Assembly: GCA_027037025.1 (NCBI GenBank)
Contig: JALWBS010000004.1
Span: forward strand, 1 to 16,652
Direction: 5' to 3'
Length of the DNA: 16,652 nt
DNA from: Desulfurococcales archaeon
GTDB lineage: Archaea > Thermoproteota > Thermoprotei_A > Sulfolobales > Ignisphaeraceae
Positions 1 through 6,533 of this stretch are shown one piece after another. Position 1 is the stretch's first letter. Each line of letters begins with the position of its first letter. The position numbers and the translations under genes were made by a program. The notes beneath the pieces were generated by a model. The model saw only the letters and a program-made list of their open reading frames with translations, did not search any database and was not told the DNA's origin.

Positions 1-23
1 CTATCACGTGTCTCCAGCAACCG

Positions 24-1523
24 GTGGATAGCGTGGAGCTACGCGTCTTCGTTGGGAGGATATACACGAGCTTCTCTCCGCTGCGAAGCGTCGAAGCGCT
101 GGCCGTTCTAGGGGAAAGCGTTGTGTATGCAGGTTCTCTCAGGGATGTGGAGAAGACGTTGTGTCGATCGCTTCCCTGCAGCTTCGTGGATCTGAGGGGT
201 GTGGCAGTGCCAGGGTTTATCGATGCTCATCTGCATCTAGATGGTGTTGGCTTCTCGGAGTTATCCATAGATTTGAGGGGTTGTAGAAGCATTGACGAGA
301 TGAAGCGCAGGATTGGCGAAGGTGCGAAGAGCTTCGGTGGGAGGTGGGTGTATGGAAGGGGTTGGGACCAGGAGTTGCTCGGTAGGTGGCCGACGAGGTG
401 GGATCTAGATGAGGTTTGCGGAGATAGGCTGTGTCTCGCGATTCGTGTCTGCGGACATGCGGGGGTTGTGAATTCGAGGGTTTTGGAGGAGCTGGGCTTG
501 GTTGAGAGGTTCGGGTCGAGCCCTAACCTCGTGAGGGACGAGAGAGGGGTTCCTACGGGGGTTGTTCTCGAGGAGGTTCTTGAGTTCGTGAGGGACGAGC
601 TTGGGAGGGACTTCAAGGAGGTTCACAGATGGATTGAGGATGGGGTCCGGAAATGCGTTGAGCATGGAGTTACGGGCTGTGCGTGGATGTCCGTCTCGCT
701 ACCCGCCTTAGCTACTCTAGCTGAGCTATATAAGCGCTGCGCAACGCCTCCAAGGGTCTCTGTATACCTCGAGCCAAGGGCTCTAGAGGTATTGAAACCG
801 GTGTCGAGGATATGCGTATCCTCTAGAGCGTGCATCGTTGGAGTAAAGATGTTCCTCGACGGTTCGCTGGGTGCGAGAACAGCGTGGCTATCCTCTCCAT
901 ACAGCGATGATCCTACCACGGTTGGGAGACCGTCTACAAGCCTCGATGAGGCTACGGAGCTCTGTTCAAGGGCTAGGAACGCTGGGCTCGACGTGGCTAT
1001 CCACGCGATAGGTGATCGAGCGATTGACTGGGCTCTAGAGTTGGCTCGTAGGTTCGGTGCTAGGATAGAGCACGCATCGGTGGTTCGAGATGATCAGCTG
1101 CCTAGGTTCGAGAATGTCAGGGTTTCGATACAGCCACACTTCGTTGTCACGGACTGGTGGGTCGATAGGAGGTTGGGTGAGGGGAGGATGAGGTGGGTCT
1201 ACCGCTTCGCTGAGTTAGCGAAGATAGCTCAGCTAGGGATATCCACGGATGCACCGGTCGAGCCGATCAACCCCCTCGAAACAATCTATGCAGCTTGCTG
1301 CGCATCGCCACCGGGGAAGAGGTTGAGCGTGGTGGATGCTCTGAGGCTATACACCGAGGGAAGCGCTAAGATATCGCATCTAAGTCGCTGCGGTAAGCTC
1401 GAGCCAGGTTTCTTCGCCGACATCGCGGTTCTCGATAGGGATCCTCTGGAAGTTGATTGCGAAGAGCTTAGGAGGGCTAGGATCGTTGAGACCTACATCG
1501 GTGGGGAGAGAGTCCGTAGCTAG
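24..1523 (+). CDS. Amidohydrolase, YtcJ-like (amidohydrolase family 3)
   Basis: This is a metal-dependent hydrolase of the amidohydrolase superfamily, expected to cleave amide or ester bonds of a small substrate in the cytoplasm; the substrate cannot be read from sequence. The 499-residue length fits YtcJ-type proteins. Visible signatures are the first metal motif HxH (H69, H71) in GFIDAHLHLDG, the YtcJ-like GRGWDQ at 111-116, a lysine in the position of the carboxylated metal bridge (K275 in GVKMFLDGS), H327 in AIHAIGDRA, H350 in RIEHAS and the catalytic aspartate D409 in STDAPVEP. The C-terminal composite beta-sheet segment LEPGFFADIAVLD is present. The start used is GTG at 24. The frame has no stop between it and the window edge, so a start upstream of the window is possible, but the N-terminus already begins as the family usually does. 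A Gfo/Idh/MocA oxidoreductase follows after 9 bases, suggesting co-transcription. Confidence 0.9.
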   Translation: MDSVELRVFVGRIYTSFSPLRSVEALAVLGESVVYAGSLRDVEKTLCRSLPCSFVDLRGVAVPGFIDAHLHLDGVGFSELSIDLRGCRSIDEMKRRIGEGAKSFGGRWVYGRGWDQELLGRWPTRWDLDEVCGDRLCLAIRVCGHAGVVNSRVLEELGLVERFGSSPNLVRDERGVPTGVVLEEVLEFVRDELGRDFKEVHRWIEDGVRKCVEHGVTGCAWMSVSLPALATLAELYKRCATPPRVSVYLEPRALEVLKPVSRICVSSRACIVGVKMFLDGSLGARTAWLSSPYSDDPTTVGRPSTSLDEATELCSRARNAGLDVAIHAIGDRAIDWALELARRFGARIEHASVVRDDQLPRFENVRVSIQPHFVVTDWWVDRRLGEGRMRWVYRFAELAKIAQLGISTDAPVEPINPLETIYAACCASPPGKRLSVVDALRLYTEGSAKISHLSRCGKLEPGFFADIAVLDRDPLEVDCEELRRARIVETYIGGERVRS

Positions 1524-1532
1524 GGATCGCTC

Positions 1533-2537
1533 GTGAAGATCGTTAACCTAGCCGTGGTGGGCCTCGGACGGATGGGGCGTCTCTACGTGGATGTTGTGGC
1601 TAGGTGCGTGGAGAGAGCTAAGCTCGTCGCTGTGTACACGTCCTCGAAAGCCAAGTGCGAGGAGATCGCGAAGCCCCTGGGAGCCGCTTGCTACAACGAC
1701 ATCGATGCTCTGCTGAGGGATCCTAGGATCGATGGAGTGGTGGTTACGACGCCTAGCCATACCCACGCAGACGTAGCTCTGATGGCTGTGGAGAGAGGGT
1801 TGCACGTATTCGTTGAGAAGCCCATAGACGTCGACCTCTCCAAGGCTAGGAACCTCGTCGAGAAAGCGGAGAGAATGGGTGTTCACCTACTGGTTGGCTA
1901 CATGAGGCGTTTCGACGAGAGCTACAGGGAGGCGAAGAGGTTGGTGGACGAGGGTGCCGTAGGCCGCGTCGTCATGTACGTAGGGATCTCGAGGGATCCC
2001 GAACCACCTCCACCCGGCTGGCTACGCGATCCGAAGCTCAGCGGGGGCCTCGTGCTCGACCTGATGAGCCACGACTTCGACTTGGCACGCTGGTTCATAG
2101 GCTCCGAGCCCGTGGAGGTCTACGCCGTTGGGGGTGAGCTTCACGGAGGGGGTCTTGGGGACTACGACGAGGTGGTGACCACGATTAGGTTCGCCAATGG
2201 TGCGGTAGCCGTGGCTATGGGATCTAGGTACTCGCCCCACGGATACGACATCAGGTGCGAGGTGCGTGGTACGCAGGGCTCTATACACGTAGGTGCTATG
2301 CATAGGCACGACCTCGCCGTGGCGAAGGGTGGTGGGGTGAGCTATCGGGGCTTCGAGTGGTTCCAGAAGAGGTTCCTAAACGCTTACACCGCCGAGATCC
2401 AGCACTTCGCCAACCTCATCCTAGGAATAGATGAGAGACCCCTCGTAACGGGTAGAGATGCGCTGATCGCGTTAGCTATAGCGAAAGCCGTGAGGGAATC
2501 GCTTACGAGAGGAACACCTATAACCGTCGTCACCTAG
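1533..2537 (+). CDS. Gfo/Idh/MocA family NAD(P)-dependent oxidoreductase
   Basis: This is a predicted sugar or inositol dehydrogenase of the Gfo/Idh/MocA family, 334 residues, normal length. The N-terminal Rossmann fold shows GLGRMG at 10-15 for NAD(P) binding, then TTPSHTHAD at 72-80, the diagnostic EKP motif at 95-97 (K96 is the conserved catalytic lysine) and GYMRRFD at 122-128. The C-terminal alpha/beta domain carries GGLVLDLMSHDFD, in which D176 and H180 match the Asp/His pair of myo-inositol 2-dehydrogenase. The exact substrate is unknown. It starts with GTG only 9 bases after the amidohydrolase stop, so the two are probably one transcript; no strong ribosome binding site is seen. Family assignment is firm and substrate assignment is not attempted. 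Confidence 0.92.
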   Translation: MKIVNLAVVGLGRMGRLYVDVVARCVERAKLVAVYTSSKAKCEEIAKPLGAACYNDIDALLRDPRIDGVVVTTPSHTHADVALMAVERGLHVFVEKPIDVDLSKARNLVEKAERMGVHLLVGYMRRFDESYREAKRLVDEGAVGRVVMYVGISRDPEPPPPGWLRDPKLSGGLVLDLMSHDFDLARWFIGSEPVEVYAVGGELHGGGLGDYDEVVTTIRFANGAVAVAMGSRYSPHGYDIRCEVRGTQGSIHVGAMHRHDLAVAKGGGVSYRGFEWFQKRFLNAYTAEIQHFANLILGIDERPLVTGRDALIALAIAKAVRESLTRGTPITVVT

Positions 2538-2580
2538 CCTACGAACTCAATCCATCTCCTTGCACGGTAATCAACGGTTC

Positions 2581-2588
2581 TTATAAGT
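2581..2588 (+). promoter_or_regulatory. TATA-type promoter for the bPH_5-like membrane protein
   Basis: TTATAAGT lies with its centre about 24 bases upstream of the GTG start at 2607, the spacing that places the archaeal transcription start on the start codon. This predicts a leaderless mRNA and supports the choice of GTG 2607 as start. It also separates this gene from the upstream two-gene unit. Confidence 0.6.
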
Positions 2589-2606
2589 TCCTCACTACGT
2601 AGATGC

Positions 2607-3059
2607 GTGGGGGTGGCATTCTTGGAGTACGTGTTCAAGCTCTCGCCGCCGAGCTACGCCTGGGCAATCTTCGCCGCCTTAGCGTGTGCCCTCGTCGTAG
2701 CTCTGCTCCTAGTCATCCTCCCACCCATGACGTTCCGGATCACCGTATCTAAGGATAGGATCGTTGCGGGCGGGTTCATGATTAAGACCATTGTGGTCAG
2801 CAGAAACGATGTTGCGAGCGTAGAGATCTCCAACCTGAGCGATGGTCTCAAGCCGGTTATGAGGCTCTGGGGCTACTCGATAGGGCCTATGAAGATGGGT
2901 TTCTTCAAGCTGGAGAACGGCGAGAACGCTTTCATGGCGGTGTCGCAGGGTAGAGAGGTGGTTGTGGTGAGGACTAAGGAGGGTAAGCTGTACATCTTCG
3001 GGCCTAGCAACATAGACTCGTTCATAGATGCGCTGAGGATATGCGGATGGATTAGGTAG
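2607..3059 (+). CDS. Small membrane protein with bacterial-PH-like (bPH_5-type) domain
   Basis: This 150-residue protein has one clear hydrophobic helix at about residues 17-42 (SYAWAIFAALACALVV and onward), followed by a soluble domain rich in beta strands. The domain resembles the bacterial PH-like fold of the bPH_5 type: a strand pair around DRIVAGGFMIKTIVV, an 'I/V..DV.SVEI' strand, then RLWGYSIGPMKMGFFKL, VVVVRTKEGKLYIFGP and a final helix DSFIDALRICGW. That order is typical of the family, which has no settled biochemical function. The protein is probably anchored in the cytoplasmic membrane with the domain on one face. Start GTG 2607 is supported by a TATA box about 24 bases upstream. 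A T-run follows 11 bases after the stop, so it is likely transcribed alone. Confidence 0.72.
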   Translation: MGVAFLEYVFKLSPPSYAWAIFAALACALVVALLLVILPPMTFRITVSKDRIVAGGFMIKTIVVSRNDVASVEISNLSDGLKPVMRLWGYSIGPMKMGFFKLENGENAFMAVSQGREVVVVRTKEGKLYIFGPSNIDSFIDALRICGWIR

Positions 3060-3069
3060 GCACACAGCC

Positions 3070-3079
3070 TTTTTTCTTC
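3070..3079 (+). terminator. T-run transcription terminator
   Basis: Six consecutive T residues (3070-3075) followed by CTTC lie just after the stop at 3059. Archaeal RNA polymerase terminates at such T-rich tracts without needing a hairpin. It is the only clear T-run terminator in the window. Confidence 0.55.
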
Positions 3080-3106
3080 GGTAGATACTCGGCGCTGGGC
3101 GAGATC

Positions 3107-3619
3107 GTGAAGAAGTTCGCTAGGGTAATAGACTACGAGCTGTGCATGGGTTGCTACACCTGTGAAGAGGTGTGCTCCTTCCTACACGAGGAGAAGCCCT
3201 TCATCAAGGTGTACGAGGTTTTCAGTGGTCTTAGGAGGCCTATAAGCTGCTTCCACTGCTTCAACGCCCCCTGCATCTCAGCATGCCCAACGGGGGCCAT
3301 GCACAGGGATGGTGATGGGGCGGTGGTGCTCGATGTTGCTAGATGCATAGGCTGCTTATCATGCTTAGCAGCGTGCCCCTTCGGAATACCTGAGCTCATC
3401 GAGCCGGGGTACGTGGTCAAGTGCGATCTGTGCCGAGATCTAAGGAAGAAGGGTTTAGAGCCAGGCTGCGTAGCCATGTGCCCAGCTCGAGCGATTCTCT
3501 TCGGCGAGCCTAGCGTTGTGGGTGCTTCGGCGAGGATGAGGGCTTTGGCTAGGATCTCGACTAGGGTTATGGGTCCAGAGAGTGCTGAGAAAGCCTACGT
3601 GTTCAGGATGCGTTCATAG
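3107..3619 (+). CDS. 4Fe-4S ferredoxin-type electron-transfer subunit (four clusters, DmsB/HycB-like)
   Basis: This 170-residue protein has sixteen cysteines arranged as four [4Fe-4S] ligand sets: C13, C16, C19, C23; C48, C51, C56, C60; C80, C83, C86, C90; and C106, C109, C121, C125. The pattern, with CIGCLSCLAACPFGIP as the most canonical stretch, is that of the iron-sulfur subunits (DmsB/HycB/CooF class) that wire electrons to molybdopterin or tungsten oxidoreductases or hydrogenases. There is no signal peptide or membrane helix, so it is cytoplasmic. No catalytic partner subunit is visible in the window: the neighbours are a PH-like membrane protein and a convergent M23-like gene. It may be encoded apart from its partner. 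Start is GTG 3107. The 3' end overlaps the convergent gene by 6 bases. Confidence 0.88.
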   Translation: MKKFARVIDYELCMGCYTCEEVCSFLHEEKPFIKVYEVFSGLRRPISCFHCFNAPCISACPTGAMHRDGDGAVVLDVARCIGCLSCLAACPFGIPELIEPGYVVKCDLCRDLRKKGLEPGCVAMCPARAILFGEPSVVGASARMRALARISTRVMGPESAEKAYVFRMRS

Positions 3620-4633
3620 CGCTAGGTAGTCATCGTCGACGTAGATCCTCGGAGGAACGATGCGAGCTCTGCGTACGCTAACGTATAGACGTTCGTCTCT
3701 CACCAAACCCTTCACCTTAGCGCACGCTTTGCTACCTACGAACAGCTCTAGGTACTCGGTGGGCTTTCCATTCACTAGGATGTCTAGGTACTGCAGCGGC
3801 ATCGCTCCGTAGCTCTCGTCCTGTAGCTCCTTCCACGGATCGAAGCTGCACATTACCTCTAGCTCCTTGAAAATCTGCACGGTGTTAACAGCCGTGGCAA
3901 CTCTTCGATGAAAAGTCTTCTTGATCTGCCCAACGAAGGTTCCGCAGATCTTCACGGGGGCTACGGGTCGAGGAGGCTTTCGGTCTAGGGATATGAGGTG
4001 TACGTACACGGGTTTGAACCACAGCCTGCCATCGACCACGGCTTCGCGGCCCGCCGCCACTACGGACACTCCGCAGCCTCCGTCGATTGGTTGAAGCAGT
4101 GTGTAGCTCTTTGAGGCGTACACGGGCTTCATCTCTATCGCTCTTCCATCACCTACGAAGTGCCTGCAGCTCCTTAGGTACTCAACGAACTCTTTGCTGA
4201 TCCTAATCACGCAGTTCTGGGTTCTGTCATCGACTCTCCTAGCCTTAGTGACCTCGATGTGCATGTGGGGAAAGTCCCAGCTCATCCCCGGGCTCTTGAT
4301 GAACCTACCTATGCAGTCCCCAACGACTACCCTATCGCCGGGAATCACCGAAGGCTTGACGTGGCTTATCTTCACGAAGAGCTTCCCACACCTAACAACG
4401 ATCACGTAGTCCTGCTGCCGGTAGCCTCTGATCCACAGCTTTTCAACGGGTTTGACAAGCTCCACGACCCCCTCAACGGGGGACAGTGCTTCCCCACCGT
4501 ACTCAGGGCTCGTGGAGATGTCTAAGGCCTTCAGAAAGGCGTGGATCCCCTTCATGCTACAGCCTAAGCTAGCCACCCAGAAACTGCCCGGGGCACATAT
4601 CTCGACGCCGAAGACCTTCGCCAGCACGACCAT
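3614..4633 (-). CDS. M23-peptidase-like (lysostaphin-fold) protein, archaeal
   Basis: The first ~130 residues of this 339-residue protein match the M23/LytM 'duplicated hybrid motif' layout: a His-Asp region (H31 and D38 in GIHAFLKALDIS), ALSPVEGVV at 49-57, VKISHVKPSVIPGDRVVVGD at 87-106 (H91), IGRFIKSPG, and the C-terminal HxH metal motif in PHMHIEV (H123, H125). In classical M23 enzymes the first pair is HxxxD; here the spacing is HxxxxxxD. Residues about 145-339 show no domain I recognise. No signal peptide or membrane helix is seen, so the protein seems cytoplasmic, and archaea lack peptidoglycan; the substrate is therefore unknown. It may be a peptidase or a non-catalytic relative. Start is ATG 4633, behind a good TATA box at 4706-4713 and a ~50-base leader containing a hairpin. 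Confidence 0.62.
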   Translation of the reverse strand: MVVLAKVFGVEICAPGSFWVASLGCSMKGIHAFLKALDISTSPEYGGEALSPVEGVVELVKPVEKLWIRGYRQQDYVIVVRCGKLFVKISHVKPSVIPGDRVVVGDCIGRFIKSPGMSWDFPHMHIEVTKARRVDDRTQNCVIRISKEFVEYLRSCRHFVGDGRAIEMKPVYASKSYTLLQPIDGGCGVSVVAAGREAVVDGRLWFKPVYVHLISLDRKPPRPVAPVKICGTFVGQIKKTFHRRVATAVNTVQIFKELEVMCSFDPWKELQDESYGAMPLQYLDILVNGKPTEYLELFVGSKACAKVKGLVRDERLYVSVRRARIVPPRIYVDDDYLAL

Positions 4634-4649
4634 CGCTAACCAGTTCGTT

Positions 4650-4670
4650 TTCCATGCACAAGCAATGGAA
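4650..4670 (-). promoter_or_regulatory. Inverted repeat / hairpin in the leader of the M23-like gene
   Basis: Arms TTCCAT (4650-4655) and ATGGAA (4665-4670) are perfect complements, and GC/GC extends the stem past a one-base bulge around a four-base loop (4658-4661). It sits between the predicted transcription start (~4684) and the ATG at 4633. It could be an RNA hairpin or a protein-binding palindrome. Confidence 0.4.
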
Positions 4671-4705
4671 TGTGGGGTCTTCGCACATATCGTAACAGGA
4701 GAAAC

Positions 4706-4713
4706 TATTTATA
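4706..4713 (-). promoter_or_regulatory. TATA box for the M23-like gene
   Basis: On the minus strand the sequence reads TATAAATA, a consensus archaeal TATA box, with start of transcription expected near 4684. That leaves a leader of about 50 bases before ATG 4633, unusually long compared with the leaderless promoters elsewhere in the window. Confidence 0.6.
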
Positions 4714-4757
4714 CCCGGATCCGAGCCCGAAGCCTTGCGACCCGATCCTCTCTAATG

Positions 4758-5243
4758 CTAGGGTTCGATATCGAAGGGTATCTCGAGCAACTGTTTAGAT
4801 CTCCGAAACCTCACCTTCCCAATCCTTACCCTGCCGATGTACTTCGTCGACTTCGTGTGCTGCTTATTACAGGCGTTTATGTTCCATATACTACCGTCGA
4901 TATCCCGCACGATAACTATGTGCAGCTCTCTCACATGCTGTGGCACGGGGAAGAGGTCGTATATCACGTTTCCATACCTCTTCTCAGCATCGTCCCTAGG
5001 AAGCACCTGCACTTCGATGGGTAGATCCTCCTCGATCTTCTCATTGGTCAACTCCTCAATAGCTCTGATTTCCTCGGGCGTAGGCTTTCTAACGAACTTC
5101 ACAGTTAACCTACCATGCTTACCACATACGTAGGTGCTAGCCGTCCACATAGCTTCTTCGCCAAGAACCTTAACCACAGCACCCTTCAATACATGAAGCG
5201 CCGTATGAGTACGAACCTCATCAGGGTACTCATTTATACGCAC
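4758..5243 (-). CDS. alaX: Alanyl-tRNA editing protein AlaX-S (trans-editing hydrolase)
   Basis: This is a free-standing homologue of the alanyl-tRNA synthetase editing domain that hydrolyses mischarged tRNA-Ala (Ser- or Gly-tRNA-Ala) in the cytoplasm. At 161 residues it matches the short AlaX-S class. The zinc/active-site motifs are visible: HxxxH as H13 and H17 in RTHTALHVL, and the distal Cys...His pair C125 and H129 in NACNKQH, where the family has CGGTH. The following stretch TKYIGRVRIGKVRFR fits the family's 'nTgeIG.i.i...r' strand, and VQVLPRDDAEKRYG fits the central region. Start GTG 5243 is preceded by AAGGGGT (minus strand, 7-base spacing) and a TATA-like TTAAATAA at 5282-5289. No in-frame ATG lies nearby. 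Confidence 0.88.
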   Translation of the reverse strand: MRINEYPDEVRTHTALHVLKGAVVKVLGEEAMWTASTYVCGKHGRLTVKFVRKPTPEEIRAIEELTNEKIEEDLPIEVQVLPRDDAEKRYGNVIYDLFPVPQHVRELHIVIVRDIDGSIWNINACNKQHTKSTKYIGRVRIGKVRFRRSKQLLEIPFDIEP

Positions 5244-5281
5244 AGTTTCTACCCCTTACGATACCTACATCATTGCCTACG

Positions 5282-5289
5282 TTATTTAA
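5282..5289 (-). promoter_or_regulatory. TATA-like element for alaX
   Basis: The minus strand reads TTAAATAA, with transcription expected to begin near 5260. The short leader would include AAGGGGT (5251-5257), a plausible ribosome binding site for GTG 5243. Confidence 0.45.
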
Positions 5290-5440
5290 CTAAAATTCTC
5301 GTCAACTACCTATCTCAGTAATCGTTGAGCATCATAATCACTTTGAAGATTCGAAGGTAATCCCAAGCTGCTAGATGTAAAGCCTATTCAGAGGTTCGCT
5401 TAAAGAGATAATAGATATGCTCATAGCATGATTATGTAAT

Positions 5441-5448
5441 TTATATAG
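5441..5448 (+). promoter_or_regulatory. TATA box in front of a decayed gene
   Basis: TTATATAG lies about 31 bases before ATG 5475. A short palindrome, ATGCT-cat-AGCAT (5417-5429), sits just upstream in the operator/BRE region. The promoter looks intact although the reading frame behind it is broken, which supports the remnant interpretation of 5475-5757. Confidence 0.45.
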
Positions 5449-5474
5449 ACTTGACGTAGATAAACCCATCCACG

Positions 5475-5757
5475 ATGAAGAACTTCGCGGTCACGATCAT
5501 CGGCACGTTCGTATCACGATCTCGGTAAGGGCTTGAGAAGCGCTTGGAAAATTACCTCTCAATCAAAGCTCTGTTCACATCATCGATCTCGGAACACCTA
5601 CGGATTTCCACGTTCCTAACACTCCTAAGTACGAAGGGCTTAGGATTGCTCTCTTCGGATTGAGGAGTACGATAATTGTCAAGGTGATGAACTGTGTTCT
5701 GATGAGACAAGGATCATCAACACGCAGCTTCTAGGGATAGTTATGATACCATTTTAG
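5475..5757 (+). pseudogene. Probable decayed gene of unknown family
   Basis: Within the 594-base stretch between alaX and the racemase I see protein-like pieces interrupted by stops and frame changes. From ATG 5475 the frame reads MKNFAVTIIGTF and then stops at 5526-5528. The neighbouring frame contains HDLGKGLRSAW across this break. The first frame then resumes with a plausible stretch from about 5535 that includes VHIIDLGTPTDFHVPNTPK and EGLRIALFGL, and after ~5698 the next frame gives SDETRIINTQLLGIVMIPF before a stop at 5755-5757. A TATA box lies ~31 bases before the ATG. I do not recognise the family. The alternative is non-coding sequence with chance open stretches; database comparison of the joined pieces would settle it. 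The rest of 5244-5837 shows only promoters and a short palindrome. Confidence 0.4.
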
Positions 5758-5826
5758 TCGATGAGTATTAGAATATCAGTGCTATACTTAGTAACGATAC
5801 ATATCTGGACTCTTCCTTAGGTTCTC

Positions 5827-5832
5827 GGAGGT
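5827..5832 (+). promoter_or_regulatory. Shine-Dalgarno for the racemase
   Basis: GGAGGT ends five bases before ATG 5838 and fixes that start rather than the out-of-frame ATG at 5834. A TATA-like CTATACTTAG at 5782-5791 would give a leader of about 27 bases. Confidence 0.6.
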
Positions 5833-5837
5833 TATGA

Positions 5838-6533
5838 ATGAGGGTCTCTATTCTAAATCCCGTAAAGCCTATACCTCGATACGCTGAGAAACTGAGGAGA
5901 ATCCTAGAGTCCGTGGTAAATGGTGTTGAGATCTCGATAGAGTTCCTTGACGAAGGACCTGAAAACGTTGAGACTCTGTACGACGAGGTTGTGGTAGCAC
6001 CATCGATTGTTAAGAAAATCGAGGAGCTACGTAGTAAGGGTTTCGATGGTGTGCTAATCAATTGCTTCGATGATCCAGGGTTCGAGGTTGCTAAGGAGAT
6101 TGCTAAGGTGCCGGTGATGGGCGCAGGCTACGCATCCCTATTAGCAGCTCAGATCCTCGGCGACACCTTCTCCATAATAACCGTCGGGGGCATCGAGAGC
6201 CTGAAAGCAACGAAGAAGAGAGTTCGAATGTACGGTTTCTCGCATAAACTCGTCTCCATCTACAGCATCGGTATGCGTGCTACGGATGTGGATGTGGCTG
6301 AGAACGAAGCTCTAAGACGAGTACTGGAGCTCGGTAAGAAGGCTCTAACCGAGGACGGTGCCGATGTGGTCGTTCTTGGGTGCACAGCTTTCGCACCGCT
6401 CTACCTAAGGATAGCTCGCGAACTCGGTCCGGATCGTGTTGTTGATCCCACGATCTGGGGAGTTAGAATCTTGAAAACCCTTATCGAGCATAGGAAATCG
6501 TTGCTGAGAACCGCTGGGAGAGACCATGCTTAG
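5838..6533 (+). CDS. Aspartate/glutamate/hydantoin racemase family protein
   Basis: This 231-residue protein belongs to the Asp/Glu/hydantoin racemase superfamily, cofactor-independent enzymes that use two cysteines for proton exchange at a chiral carbon. Both are present: C76 in VLINCFDDPG and C182 in VVLGCTAFAPL, in the usual contexts of the two pseudo-symmetric halves. The N-terminus RVSILNPVKP and the central PVMGAGYAS (residues 92-100) favour the hydantoin-racemase branch over aspartate racemase, although the substrate is inferred. The start ATG 5838 has a strong GGAGGT. The gene overlaps the following DUF917 gene by 8 bases, so the two are translationally coupled. DUF917 proteins are often found with hydantoin-type enzymes, which fits a role in metabolism of a hydantoin-like or cyclic amide compound. 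Confidence 0.85.
   Translation: MRVSILNPVKPIPRYAEKLRRILESVVNGVEISIEFLDEGPENVETLYDEVVVAPSIVKKIEELRSKGFDGVLINCFDDPGFEVAKEIAKVPVMGAGYASLLAAQILGDTFSIITVGGIESLKATKKRVRMYGFSHKLVSIYSIGMRATDVDVAENEALRRVLELGKKALTEDGADVVVLGCTAFAPLYLRIARELGPDRVVDPTIWGVRILKTLIEHRKSLLRTAGRDHA

Noticed and set aside
4452..5024. Plus-strand open frame of 190 codons crossing the M23-like and alaX genes
   Set aside because: It is antisense to two supported genes and spans their intergenic promoter; no domain is seen.
5685..5705. GTGATGA followed by CTGATGA, resembling C/D boxes
   Set aside because: Box spacing is wrong (CTGA overlaps the second TGATGA), and no terminal CTGA follows at guide distance; the sequence is better explained as part of the gene remnant.
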